A stretch of 17,957 nt of DNA from Candidatus Nomurabacteria bacterium (GCA_943359405.1 CALRHO010000007.1:1-17957); one strand, 5' to 3'. Positions 1 through 6,844 are shown, counted from the stretch's first letter. The notes: generated from the sequence alone by a model not told the origin. A program made the numbers and translations.

Positions 1-139
1 CGCGACGAGTATCAATCACTACAACGCGGGGTATAAAGAGTTGGCAAAGGTAGATAAGGATGTGCTCAAGATTACTGGCGAGTCGGCTGGTATCGAGGCG
101 CTCGCGCTTGATAAGCCAGCCCGCGGGGATGAGGAGTAG
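1..139 (+). CDS. C-terminal end of a probable RmuC-family protein (partial)
   Basis: An open frame enters from the left edge (first whole codon at base 2) and stops at TAG 137-139, giving 45 residues with INHYNAGYKELAKVDKDVL near the front and an acidic GDEE end. The pattern of an Asn-Tyr-Asn helix, then AKVDKDVLKITG, then a hydrophobic stretch with Pro resembles the C-terminal tail of RmuC proteins (COG1322, a DNA recombination/repair factor with a coiled coil and nuclease-like fold) as found in Parcubacteria. The catalytic region lies outside the window, so the name rests on the tail alone. It could be another coiled-coil protein. Downstream lies a hairpin whose T-rich side faces the other strand. 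Confidence 0.5.
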   Translation, partial: ATSINHYNAGYKELAKVDKDVLKITGESAGIEALALDKPARGDEE

Positions 140-150
140 GAGTATATAAA

Positions 151-204
151 AAGTAAAAACCGCAGTGAGGGATCCTTGGCCGAGGCCGGAAGTTCACTGC
201 GGTT
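151..204 (-). terminator. Hairpin terminator facing the minus strand
   Basis: An 11-bp perfect stem pairs 158-168 (AACCGCAGTGA) with 194-204. On the minus strand it is followed by TTTTTACTTTTTAT (read from 159 downward), the form of an intrinsic terminator. On the plus strand only two T follow the stem, so it would end the upstream plus-strand gene poorly. It therefore implies a minus-strand transcript arriving from 205-680, where no convincing gene is seen. Confidence 0.6.
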
Positions 205-640
205 GCCTTCCCCGTGGGTGAAGGGCTTTCGATATGGGCAGACAAACCGCTCCTTTCAACAGTGATCTGCCGGTAGGGGGTTGGCACTTGTCCGCACCGT
301 AGTAAGGGGTGTATTTTGGACAGTGCAGCTTCTTGGCAGCATCTCAGGTGCGGCGGCCGACCCCACATGCACATGTCAGGTGTTTGTCGCTACCGCGCGA
401 CCTTTGAGGAGTCATATCCATTTGTTTACCTCCACGGTCCAGTGTCTAGAGAGATTTCCGCACTGACCGCATGTGTCATGTTTTTATGGATGCACCTACG
501 CGTCAAGACGACGGTGGTGCCTCTACCTTGCGCATAGTGACACCAAGCATGAATGTACATCCGCGGTGCCACAATCGCCATCTTCTTTCGCTCACCCCCC
601 AATCACCACCTAGACGTGAGGGGGGGGCGAGCGTGGCCCT
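205..640. other. Gene-free stretch rich in inverted repeats; possible structured RNA
   Basis: No supported protein gene lies between 140 and 682. Several inverted repeats follow one another: 236-242 with 265-271 (GGCAGA/TCTGCC core); 277-284 with 357-364 (GGGGTTGG/CCGACCCC) enclosing 292-298 with 347-353 (CCGCACC/GGTGCGG), a nested pair; 387-391 with 398-402 (GTCGC/GCGAC); about 437-445 with 461-468 (GGTCCAGTG/CACTGACC, one bulge); GCACC/GGTGC near 492-520; and 589-600 with 622-633 (CGCTCaCCCCCC/GGGGGGcGAGCG). With the minus-facing terminator at 151-204 this suggests a structured minus-strand RNA of about 300-400 nt. The conserved cores of RNase P RNA, tmRNA, SRP RNA and 6S RNA were looked for and not found. 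No clear minus-strand promoter was seen. Confidence 0.35.
344..421 (-). CDS. Possible 25-codon small ORF with strong Shine-Dalgarno
   Basis: On the minus strand GGAGG (429-433) sits 7 nt before an ATG at 421, opening a 25-codon frame that ends at TGA 344-346. The peptide starts MDMTPQRSRGSDKHL and ends TCACGVGRRT: basic, two Cys, no recognised family. It lies in the structured stretch upstream of the minus-facing terminator, and its 3' end overlaps the left arm of the nested stem at 347-364, an arrangement that could be a leader peptide. The ribosome site is as good as any in the window, but so short a frame with one SD can arise by chance. Low confidence. Confidence 0.18.
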   Translation of the reverse strand: MDMTPQRSRGSDKHLTCACGVGRRT

Positions 641-644
641 GGGC

Positions 645-672
645 TTGCAAAAACGGTAGTTTCTTGTAGAAT
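645..672 (+). promoter_or_regulatory. rplU promoter, near-leaderless
   Basis: A -35 TTGCAA (645-650), a 16-nt spacer and a -10 TAGAAT (667-672) precede the rplU ATG (683) by 10 nt. The transcript would start only about 3-4 nt before the ATG, leaving no room for a Shine-Dalgarno sequence. Confidence 0.7.
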
Positions 673-682
673 ACCCCACATT

Positions 683-1018
683 ATGGCAACTACGAAAAAG
701 ACAAAAGACGGCGCCTTTGCGGTGATTGCAACTGGTGGCAAGCAGTATGTCGTGGCCGCAGGCGATGTGCTTAAGGTCGAACTTCTCGGTGAGCACCAGG
801 CGGGAGACAAAATTGAGTTCGATCAGGTGCTTCTCTCTGACGACGGCTCGAGTGCGAAGGTTGGTACCCCAACTACCGGTACCAAGGTTAAGGCTACCTA
901 CCTCGGCGAGAAGAAGGGCCCTAAGCTCACCATTGTCCGCTACAAGGCCAAGAGTAACCGTGACCGTCGTATTGGCCACCGCCAGCACTACGCAGAGGTA
1001 AAGATTGAGAGTCTCTAA
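683..1018 (+). CDS. rplU: 50S ribosomal protein L21
   Basis: A 111-residue protein matching bacterial L21 (bL21), which binds 23S rRNA in the large subunit. The family signature is visible: FAVIATGGKQYVV near residues 12-24, GDVLKVELLG, then KVKATYLGEKKGPKLTIVRYK and the C-terminal RRIGHRQHYAEVKI motif. Length is typical apart from a short Lys/Thr-rich N-terminal extension (MATTKKTKDG) before the usual start. ATG 683 is favoured because a promoter ends 10 nt before it. L21 is often encoded next to L27, but rpmA here is about 9 kb away on the other strand. Convergent with recR. Confidence 0.96.
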   Translation: MATTKKTKDGAFAVIATGGKQYVVAAGDVLKVELLGEHQAGDKIEFDQVLLSDDGSSAKVGTPTTGTKVKATYLGEKKGPKLTIVRYKAKSNRDRRIGHRQHYAEVKIESL

Positions 1019-1031
1019 TTTCTGTAAGAAT

Positions 1032-1062
1032 GCAAAAACGGCCCCTCTAGGGCCGTTTTTGC
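1032..1062. terminator. Bidirectional terminator between rplU and recR
   Basis: A perfect 13-bp inverted repeat pairs 1032-1044 (GCAAAAACGGCCC) with 1050-1062 around a 5-nt loop. The A5 and T5 tracts inside the arms make it work in both directions, ending rplU on plus and recR on minus. Confidence 0.9.
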
Positions 1063-1075
1063 TTGTCCATGAAAA

Positions 1076-1687
1076 TCAATCGCGATTTTTGAGGGCGCTC
1101 TTGATGGTTTCGGGGTCGGCGTACTCGAGTTCACTGCCAGTCGAGAGCCCACGTCCAAGGTGGCTGATTTTGGCACTGCTGCCGGAGAGGACAGGGGCGA
1201 GGAGGGTCTCCACATAGCGGGCGGTGTTCTCGCCGTCAGGATTGACCGCAAAGCCGAGGATGATTTCGCTTAAGCCCTCGGATAGTCTACTGGTCACCAG
1301 TTCCTTAAGACGTGGCCCCCGGACCTTGCGACCTTCCTCCTGATGGAGCAGGGGAACGGTGCCACCAAGAACAAAGTAGAGTCCTTCGTAACCGCTACGC
1401 TCCACTGGCTGGATGTCACTGTCTTGTTCGACTACGAGAAGTTGGCTGCGGTCACGGTTTGCGGCCGCACAAATCGTGCAAAGGGTACCGTGGCCGTTTC
1501 GGGCAAAGTAGCGCGCACAACTCTCGCACTCGGTCATGACGGCAGGGAGGTCGGCGATGAGGGCGGAGAGTTCAGCAATGTGGCTCGCGTCTTGACGAAG
1601 GAGATGAAAGGCAAAACGCTTGGCCTGCCGGGCACCGATGCCGGGGAAGCGCTCAAAGTGCGCGATGAGTTTATCGAGGGTGGTCAT
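1076..1687 (-). CDS. recR: Recombination mediator protein RecR
   Basis: A 203-residue protein of the usual RecR length. RecR works with RecF/RecO to load RecA on gapped single-stranded DNA. Visible in order: an N-terminal helix-hairpin-helix (FPGIGARQAKRFAFHLL, residues 14-30), a four-Cys zinc site (C54, C57, C70, C73), a Toprim domain from about residue 80 (LLVVEQDSDI, then GLYFVLGG), and the C-terminal LGRGLSTGSELEYAD region. The start at 1687 is supported by TATAAT ending 8 nt upstream on the same strand. The mRNA would be leaderless. It shares the terminator at 1032-1062 with rplU. No recF or recO is in the window. Confidence 0.96.
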   Translation of the reverse strand: MTTLDKLIAHFERFPGIGARQAKRFAFHLLRQDASHIAELSALIADLPAVMTECESCARYFARNGHGTLCTICAAANRDRSQLLVVEQDSDIQPVERSGYEGLYFVLGGTVPLLHQEEGRKVRGPRLKELVTSRLSEGLSEIILGFAVNPDGENTARYVETLLAPVLSGSSAKISHLGRGLSTGSELEYADPETIKSALKNRD

Positions 1688-1695
1688 GGCCTTGC

Positions 1696-1727
1696 ATTAT
1701 AAATGAAGAATGAGGAAATGAAGAATG
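1696..1727 (-). promoter_or_regulatory. recR promoter with a direct repeat
   Basis: On the minus strand a consensus TATAAT (plus-strand 1696-1701) ends 8 nt before the recR ATG. Immediately upstream, AAATGAAGAATG (plus-strand sense) occurs twice, at 1701-1712 and 1716-1727, placing an A/T-rich direct repeat over the spacer and -35 region. No good -35 hexamer is present. The rest of the gap to dnaB (1728-1946) shows only short GC hairpins, for example CGAGCG/CGCTCG near 1844-1860, and no supported gene. Confidence 0.6.
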
Positions 1728-1946
1728 TAAAAGTGGCGACGTTTGTTTCAGGGGAACGCTCCATCGTTCTTGCGAGCCGGTAGGCGAAGCAATGCTCGGG
1801 TTTGGTAACGTAACTCTGGATTGCGGCGCTGCGATTGCAAAGACGAGCGTGTATCGCTCGGGATGGCTTTGTTCCGCTTGTAACGGACATCGTTGTTGTC
1901 GCTCGGGAGATTGCGCGACTACCTAGCCCATCGGCTCGTGGTGTGT

Positions 1947-4613
1947 CTAAAAATCGTCAGCACCCGGGGCGGTGGCGTGGTGGGTATCGAGATTAAGGAA
2001 GCGCACGTGCTTGCCATCGAAGTAGAGTTCGGCGCTGCCGACCGGGCCGTTACGGTGTTTCTCGACGAGGATTTCGGCGATGTTGGGGCGTTCGGATTCC
2101 TTGTCCTTGTTCATCTTGTCTTCACGGTGGATGAACATGACGACGTCGGCGTCCTGCTCGATGGAATTATGTACGATGATATCTCCAGCAACGAAGTTGT
2201 GGGTACCCGGAACGCTGATGTCATACACCTCTTCGGTACCGAGTGGCACTATAGTTGCGACTTCATCCCAGTACACATCCGATTCGGCGAGGTGGGTAAG
2301 TCGTTCGCTCTTAAGGGCTTTAGCTACCGTGGCAAGACGCGGTCGCGAAACCCCGTTTGCTCTAAGGGCAGAGCCGTTATAGGAGACGTCAAGGGAGGCA
2401 GCAAGACCACGCCAGCTTGCACCGGCATTAGCTTTTTCGCTATCGACTAATTCCCATACTTCGCGTGGAAGGGTGTCGGTGTTGGGGTTGGAAGCAATTG
2501 CTTTAAACGCTTCGCGCAGGTCAGCGATAATAGCACCGCGGGCACCGTAGCAGCCAACGAGGTCGAGGAAGCGGAGTTGTACGGGCGCACTTTGTATCTG
2601 CACCTGGTATGTAGGACGATAGCCCGCTTTGAGGCTCGTGCGCACACTACTCCAAATGCCAAGGCGAAGGAGGAGATGTTGTACATCGTCGGCAAGACCT
2701 CTGCTCGTCGAAGCGTAATAGATTGCCGCACCACTCTTTCTCCCCTTAAGGTGTTTCCAAGAAATATTTCCGTCGGTAGCCCAGAGGTGGTGGAGAAAGA
2801 GTTGGATACTCATACTGTCACCGCCAAAAACCGCTGCAGGCACACGCTTCTCGTACGACCGAACGGGCTTGATTCCTAGCTGCTCGTACCACAATGAAAT
2901 GGGATGACGTTTGCCGTGGGTGAGGTGGTACGGTGAGGGAAGGTACGAATGCCACCAATTCTTTTGCGCTACTCGACGAGGGGTAATCCCAAACAGTGCA
3001 CAGGCAGCCGTCTCTACCGCTTCAAGGTTCTTTGGATCAGCGCTCGTGTAGTGAATGGGTTGGCGGGGTAGGACACACCCATCACCAAGCAGGTGTGCAA
3101 GCAGGATAAGTTCGTCTTTGGAGAGGGTACTTGGTGCGTGTGGGGCGGAGAGGAGGCGTGGTGATGCGAGCCGGTCACCTTCAGTTAGGGTATCGAGTGG
3201 TTGCCAGCCGTGGAGGGTGAGAAACTGATGGTTACCAGACGCCTTTATGCGCCGACCACTTTGCAAAGTGAGTTCGAAAACCGGTTTTTGGCCACTTGAG
3301 AAAATTTTGGCGGCCAGCATGGGGCGCAGCGTATAGGCGCTATCCATCGAAACAATTGGAACGTTTACCTGACCTACTAAATCTTTGATGGGGATCCGGG
3401 CACCGGTCTCGGCGTGTTGAATGAGGGTGTCGCCCGTGAGGCAGCCAGAGTCACGCAGGTCAGACAAGCGAGGCTTTCCGCCACGCTGTTCGACGGCACG
3501 GGAGAGCTGGGAGAGGGCAATCACGGGTACCTCGAGGTCACGGGCGAGGATCTTGAGTGAGCGCGAAATCTCAGTCACCTGCTGGACCATGCTGTCGCTC
3601 GCCTTGGTGGCAGTCGGGCTCATGAGCTGGAGGTAGTCAACGATAACAAGGTCGAGACCGTGCTCGTTTTTGAGTCGGCGCGCCGCTGAGCGCATCTTGA
3701 GGATGTTATTGCCGGCCTGATCGTCGATATGGATTTGGGCCTCCGAGAGTTTGGCCATGGCCTGCTGCACCGCCTCAAACTCGTGGTCGTTGCTGAGTTT
3801 GCCCGTGCGTAACTTCCAGGAGTCTACACCGGCTTCGGCGGCAAGCATGCGGTCAACGAGCTGTTGGTCACTCATTTCGAGCGAAAAGATTCCGACAGAG
3901 GCGCCGAACTTGAGTGCTGCGTTGCGGGCGACGTCGAGGGCAAAGGTGGTTTTACCAATCGACGGACGAGCAGCTAGAATGATGAGGTCGGACTTTTGAA
4001 AACCGGCGAGCAGGTTGTCGAGGGCGGTAAATCCTGACTGCACCCCTCGGCGCTCGTTTTGGTTGGCACTGAGGTATTCAAAGCGTTCCCAGGCCTCTTT
4101 AAGTGATGATCCAATGGTCTTAAATTTTTGGGCGGTCGGGGATTGGGTGGCGTGAAAAATCTTTTTCTCGGCTTGGTCGAGGGCTTCATCAACACTCTCG
4201 GGGTCGCTGTAGCCTATCTCAGCAATGTCGTCTGCAGCATGGATAAGCGACCGCAGTGCCGACTTGCCCTGCACCACTTCAGCATAGTAAAGAGCGTTAC
4301 CCGCTGCCGGCACGGTCTCGATGAGCTCGGTTACGTACGCAGCACCACCAACGCGGTCGAGATTGCTCGTGTCTTTGAGTTTACTCACGACACTCACGAG
4401 GTCAATCGGGTTACCCCGGGAGAACAGGGCGGTAATCGCTTCGTAAATGAGGCGGTGCTTATCGGCAAAAAAACTTTCCGGAAAGACAGTGACTGAGACA
4501 TCATGCAGTGTGTCGGGCTTGAGGATAATGGCACCAAGAAGTGCCTTTTCGGCATCGACGTTGTGGGGTGGGGTGCGCAGGGAACGGTTGAGGCTGGGGC
4601 GATCGGTGGCCAT
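1947..4613 (-). CDS. dnaB: Replicative DNA helicase DnaB with in-frame intein
   Basis: An 888-residue precursor of the hexameric replication-fork helicase. Residues 1-390 and 817-888 are DnaB and join to a 462-residue mature protein, the normal length. The N-terminal domain covers about residues 15-115 (PPHNVDAEKALLGAIIL). The RecA-like motor has Walker A ARPSIGKT (215-222), SLEMS (244-248) and Walker B IVDYLQL (324-330). The C-extein begins SIEQDADVVMFIHRED and carries VEKHRNGPVG. Residues 391-816 are an intein, described separately. The start at 4613 is favoured because TACAAT lies 11 nt upstream, giving a leader of only about 4 nt. The 162-residue C-terminal half of the motor needed for activity can only form after splicing. 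Confidence 0.97.
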   Translation of the reverse strand: MATDRPSLNRSLRTPPHNVDAEKALLGAIILKPDTLHDVSVTVFPESFFADKHRLIYEAITALFSRGNPIDLVSVVSKLKDTSNLDRVGGAAYVTELIETVPAAGNALYYAEVVQGKSALRSLIHAADDIAEIGYSDPESVDEALDQAEKKIFHATQSPTAQKFKTIGSSLKEAWERFEYLSANQNERRGVQSGFTALDNLLAGFQKSDLIILAARPSIGKTTFALDVARNAALKFGASVGIFSLEMSDQQLVDRMLAAEAGVDSWKLRTGKLSNDHEFEAVQQAMAKLSEAQIHIDDQAGNNILKMRSAARRLKNEHGLDLVIVDYLQLMSPTATKASDSMVQQVTEISRSLKILARDLEVPVIALSQLSRAVEQRGGKPRLSDLRDSGCLTGDTLIQHAETGARIPIKDLVGQVNVPIVSMDSAYTLRPMLAAKIFSSGQKPVFELTLQSGRRIKASGNHQFLTLHGWQPLDTLTEGDRLASPRLLSAPHAPSTLSKDELILLAHLLGDGCVLPRQPIHYTSADPKNLEAVETAACALFGITPRRVAQKNWWHSYLPSPYHLTHGKRHPISLWYEQLGIKPVRSYEKRVPAAVFGGDSMSIQLFLHHLWATDGNISWKHLKGRKSGAAIYYASTSRGLADDVQHLLLRLGIWSSVRTSLKAGYRPTYQVQIQSAPVQLRFLDLVGCYGARGAIIADLREAFKAIASNPNTDTLPREVWELVDSEKANAGASWRGLAASLDVSYNGSALRANGVSRPRLATVAKALKSERLTHLAESDVYWDEVATIVPLGTEEVYDISVPGTHNFVAGDIIVHNSIEQDADVVMFIHREDKMNKDKESERPNIAEILVEKHRNGPVGSAELYFDGKHVRFLNLDTHHATAPGADDF
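2166..3443 (-). mobile_element. DnaB intein with LAGLIDADG homing endonuclease
   Basis: This 426-residue intein begins with Cys (DnaB residue 391, after RLSDLRDSG) and ends VHN (residue 816) before Ser817, the same junction used by the Synechocystis DnaB intein. Block A is CLTGDTLIQ; block B has IKASGNHQFLTLHGW with its His at intein residue 72; block F is EEVYDISVPGTHNFVAG; block G is DIIVHN with penultimate His and terminal Asn. All residues for Cys/Ser splicing are present. The usual block-B Thr (TxxH) is Ser (SGNH), a mild change. Between B and F lie two endonuclease motifs, LILLAHLLGDG (112-122) and FLHHLWATDG (216-225), each keeping its Asp, so the endonuclease could be active. The frame is intact. 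Confidence 0.95.
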
Positions 4614-4624
4614 AGGTGATTACC

Positions 4625-4630
4625 ATTGTA
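4625..4630 (-). promoter_or_regulatory. dnaB -10 element
   Basis: Minus-strand TACAAT (plus-strand 4625-4630) lies 11 nt before the dnaB ATG. The predicted leader is about 4-5 nt. No strong -35 is seen. Confidence 0.55.
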
Positions 4631-4707
4631 CCGTGGTCGAGATTACCCCGCACCCTAGGCAGAGGTGTGGATGAGGTGCGTAATCTGGGGATTGTCGAGG
4701 TAGCAAT

Positions 4708-4730
4708 AAACCGCCGGTAACGGGCGGTTT
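4708..4730 (-). terminator. Terminator hairpin downstream of the 4797-5273 gene
   Basis: An 8-bp stem AAACCGCC/GGCGGTTT (4708-4715 with 4723-4730) is followed on the minus strand by TTTATTG. It is the second of two hairpins met by a transcript leaving the gene at 4797-5273 and lies before the dnaB promoter. Confidence 0.6.
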
Positions 4731-4733
4731 GGT

Positions 4734-4778
4734 GTCGTAGGCCGACAGTCTCGCGGTGCGAGACTGTCGGCCTATGAC
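4734..4778. repeat. Long near-perfect inverted repeat (about 21-bp stem, 3-nt loop)
   Basis: The arms 4738-4754 (TAGGCCGACAGTCTCGC) and 4758-4774 are exact inverted copies around GGT. The pairing extends to 4734-4737 and 4775-4778 through one G-T wobble, which is a mismatch in the DNA. It is the longest uninterrupted stem in the window. On plus a T-rich stretch (TTGTTTTGATT, 4781-4791) follows. On minus it sits 20 nt after the stop of the orphan gene and just before the terminator at 4708-4730. It could reinforce termination, protect a 3' end, or be a dispersed palindromic repeat. Confidence 0.85.
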
Positions 4779-4796
4779 GATTGTTTTGATTGGGCG

Positions 4797-5273
4797 TCAG
4801 GCAGCTTTCGGCGCCATGGCGTCAAGAACCCTGGCATAGTAGTCCTGTGTCGCACTATCGAGGCGGCAAAGGACCCGCTCTGCCGCTACAATGGGTGACA
4901 AGATTGCCGTCTCCGCGATGAGTACGTTAAGGCGCGATGGCTCCGGGCAGTGATGCCACTGTGCGACACCAGCCACCATGATGCACAGGTGCCGGCTCCC
5001 ATCAGGGAGGGTGTGGTAGTTGGCCGGGGCGAACGGGCCGGCGACCATCGGTGACTTCTCGAATGTCACCCTGTCAATCGCTTGGGCGGCATCGTTGCGC
5101 ACCCGGGCGAAGATATCCCCTAGGAGTGTGACAGCACTCCCGGCGAGGAGGTGCTGCATCAGGATACGGCGACGCGGCACGGTGTGCAGGGTCCACCTGT
5201 CACCTAATTGAACCAGAAACCTGTCGGCGGTGGCGACGACGTCGATACCGTTGTAGTGGGCTTTTAGTTTCAA
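4797..5273 (-). CDS. Uncharacterised 158-residue protein, TTG start
   Basis: The product is not recognised. The frame runs back to 5300, but the best start is TTG at 5273: a strong GGAGG (5282-5286) lies 8 nt before it, giving a product beginning (M)KLKAHYNGIDVVATADRF. The protein looks soluble and cytoplasmic, without signal peptide or membrane segment. It holds several His and three Cys, including HLCIMVAGVAQWHHCPEPSR around residue 105-124, and a C-terminal helical stretch ending MAPKAA. Unlike its neighbours it has a leader and a canonical ribosome site, with a possible promoter at 5312-5340. It stands alone between cysS and dnaB and ends in two hairpins. This is consistent with acquired DNA or a separately controlled gene. 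Confidence 0.75.
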   Translation of the reverse strand: MKLKAHYNGIDVVATADRFLVQLGDRWTLHTVPRRRILMQHLLAGSAVTLLGDIFARVRNDAAQAIDRVTFEKSPMVAGPFAPANYHTLPDGSRHLCIMVAGVAQWHHCPEPSRLNVLIAETAILSPIVAAERVLCRLDSATQDYYARVLDAMAPKAA

Positions 5274-5281
5274 GGTTATAT

Positions 5282-5340
5282 CCTCCGTTTGAATGAACAA
5301 AAACAGACCTTAGCCTAGCTCCCATAAGCACAAAATGCAA
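5282..5340 (-). promoter_or_regulatory. Promoter and ribosome site of the 4797-5273 gene
   Basis: On the minus strand TTGCAT (plus-strand 5335-5340), a 17-nt spacer and TAGGCT (5312-5317) form a plausible but weak promoter, predicting a leader of about 30 nt. GGAGG at 5282-5286 lies 8 nt before TTG 5273 and decides that start over the upstream TTG at 5300. Confidence 0.5.
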
Positions 5341-5377
5341 ATAGGACGCTTAGGTACGAACCGCCAACCGGGTGCTC

Positions 5378-6838
5378 CTACGTGGCTTTGCTTACGCGGG
5401 GTCCTTGGGGAGTGTCTTCGATACTGTAGCCTTTAAGGTTTAGTGCCTCACGGAGATGATCAGCCAGAGGCCAGTTGCGAGCAACGCGCGCAGCTTCTCG
5501 TTCGTCTACGAGGGCTTGTACATCAAGGGGGAGCTCATGTTTGGCGATGATACCGAGCGAGCGAGCACCATCCTCGGGGTTATCCGAAAGTCCAATATCT
5601 AGGACGCTATCGATAGCCAGTAGGGTTCCATATTTTTGGGTCTTGGTAAGCGAATCGCTCTTTACTACTTCCCAGACAAGCGCAAGCGCGCCTGGCGTAT
5701 CGAGGTCGTTACCGATCAGGGTCGCAAAGCGATCCAGAATCGTCTCATCAGGTTCGGCTTTTACCCCACGGTATTCCTCAAAGACGTGGCGTTTGAGTCG
5801 ATAGAGTGCTTGCTTCGCTCCCCGGAGGGCCTCGATGGTGAAGTTTACGGGTGAACGGTAGTGGGCGGTAAGGAGCCAGTAACGGTAGTCGTCACCAGTA
5901 AAGCCAAGGTCGAGAAGGTGGCGTAGGGTGATGCCGTTGTGGAGTGATTTTGAAATCTTGGTGTTATCAATCGTGATGAATTCATTATGGAGCCAGAAGT
6001 GGGCAAACTGTTTGCCAGTTGCAGCTTCGCTTTGGGCAATTTCCGCGTTGTGGTGGGTGTGAATGTGGTCGATGCCACCGGTATGAATATCGATAGACTT
6101 ACCCAGGGTCGCAATTGCCATGGCAGAACACTCGATGTGCCAACCCGGAAAGCCTTTGCCCCAGCGACTATCCCAGCCGAGCAGTCCTTTTTTCCAGACG
6201 GCAAAGTCAGCCGGGTGACGCTTCTCTTCATTGATGTCGACACGGGCACCACTACGGAGTGCGTTCAGGTCGATGTTGCCAAGCTTGCCGTAGGTAGGAA
6301 ACTTGCTGATATCAAAATACACTCCGTCGCGGGTTTCGTAGGTATAGCCCTTACCTTCGAGGGTTTCAATAAGACGAATCTGCATTTCTACGTAGTCGCT
6401 GGCCCGAGCCCAGGTAGTAGGAGGGAGGATACGGAGCGACTCGATATCGGATTTGAAGGCAGTAATAAAGCGATCTGAGAGTTCACGCATGGCACTCAGG
6501 GACACGGGGAGGCCTTCACGCTTGAGTCCTTTCATCATTTTGTCTTCGCCGGCGTCGCCATCGTCGCTGAGGTGGCCAAAGTCAGTAAGGTTGATGGTGT
6601 GCTTCACTTCGTAGCCAAAGTGTATGAGGGTGCGCTTGAGGGTATCGGCAAAGACGTACGAGCGGAGGTTGCCGATATGAGCGTAGTCATAAACGGTGGG
6701 GCCACACGTGTACATGGTGACCGCTTCTGGGGTAAGTGGAGAAAATTCCTCGAGTGTCCCGGTGAGGTTGTTGTGAAGTCGTAGGGTGGGTGCCGGGGTG
6801 CTCGGTAGTGTGGGACGGGTAGAAAAGAGGCCAAACAT
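5378..6838 (-). CDS. cysS: Cysteinyl-tRNA synthetase
   Basis: A 486-residue class I synthetase that charges tRNA-Cys. Motifs in order: MYTCGPTVYD with the first zinc ligand C45, the HIGH-type motif HIGN (54-57), GWHIECSAMA with C237, HTGGIDHIHTHHNAEIAQ with H262 and E266 at the remaining zinc-ligand positions, and the KMSKS-type loop KISKS (294-298). The family usually reads GGxDLxFPHHENE in the third place; here it is GGIDHIHTHHNAE, different but keeping the ligands. The C-terminal half is the helical anticodon-binding region. The start at 6838 fits an extended -10 ending 6 nt upstream, so the mRNA is probably leaderless. It is divergent from the protease at 6948. Confidence 0.96.
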   Translation of the reverse strand: MFGLFSTRPTLPSTPAPTLRLHNNLTGTLEEFSPLTPEAVTMYTCGPTVYDYAHIGNLRSYVFADTLKRTLIHFGYEVKHTINLTDFGHLSDDGDAGEDKMMKGLKREGLPVSLSAMRELSDRFITAFKSDIESLRILPPTTWARASDYVEMQIRLIETLEGKGYTYETRDGVYFDISKFPTYGKLGNIDLNALRSGARVDINEEKRHPADFAVWKKGLLGWDSRWGKGFPGWHIECSAMAIATLGKSIDIHTGGIDHIHTHHNAEIAQSEAATGKQFAHFWLHNEFITIDNTKISKSLHNGITLRHLLDLGFTGDDYRYWLLTAHYRSPVNFTIEALRGAKQALYRLKRHVFEEYRGVKAEPDETILDRFATLIGNDLDTPGALALVWEVVKSDSLTKTQKYGTLLAIDSVLDIGLSDNPEDGARSLGIIAKHELPLDVQALVDEREAARVARNWPLADHLREALNLKGYSIEDTPQGPRVSKAT

Positions 6839-6844
6839 GGCAAA

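Noticed and set aside
72..374. 100-codon minus-strand open frame
   Set aside because: It runs through the minus-facing terminator (151-204) and into the coding end of the plus-strand gene, with no ribosome site and no family likeness.
140..680. RNase P RNA, tmRNA, SRP RNA or 6S RNA
   Set aside because: The size and hairpins suggested one, but the conserved cores I know (such as GAGGAAAGTCC of RNase P or the tRNA-like 3' end of tmRNA) are absent on both strands by eye. A covariance search would settle it.
503..988. 161-codon minus-strand open frame
   Set aside because: It lies mostly antisense to rplU, a certain gene, and its product resembles no family.
1684..1890. 68-codon minus-strand frame before recR
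   Set aside because: No promoter or ribosome site, and it runs through the recR promoter and start.
1893..2450. 185-codon plus-strand frame
   Set aside because: It is the antisense shadow of the dnaB C-extein and intein end.
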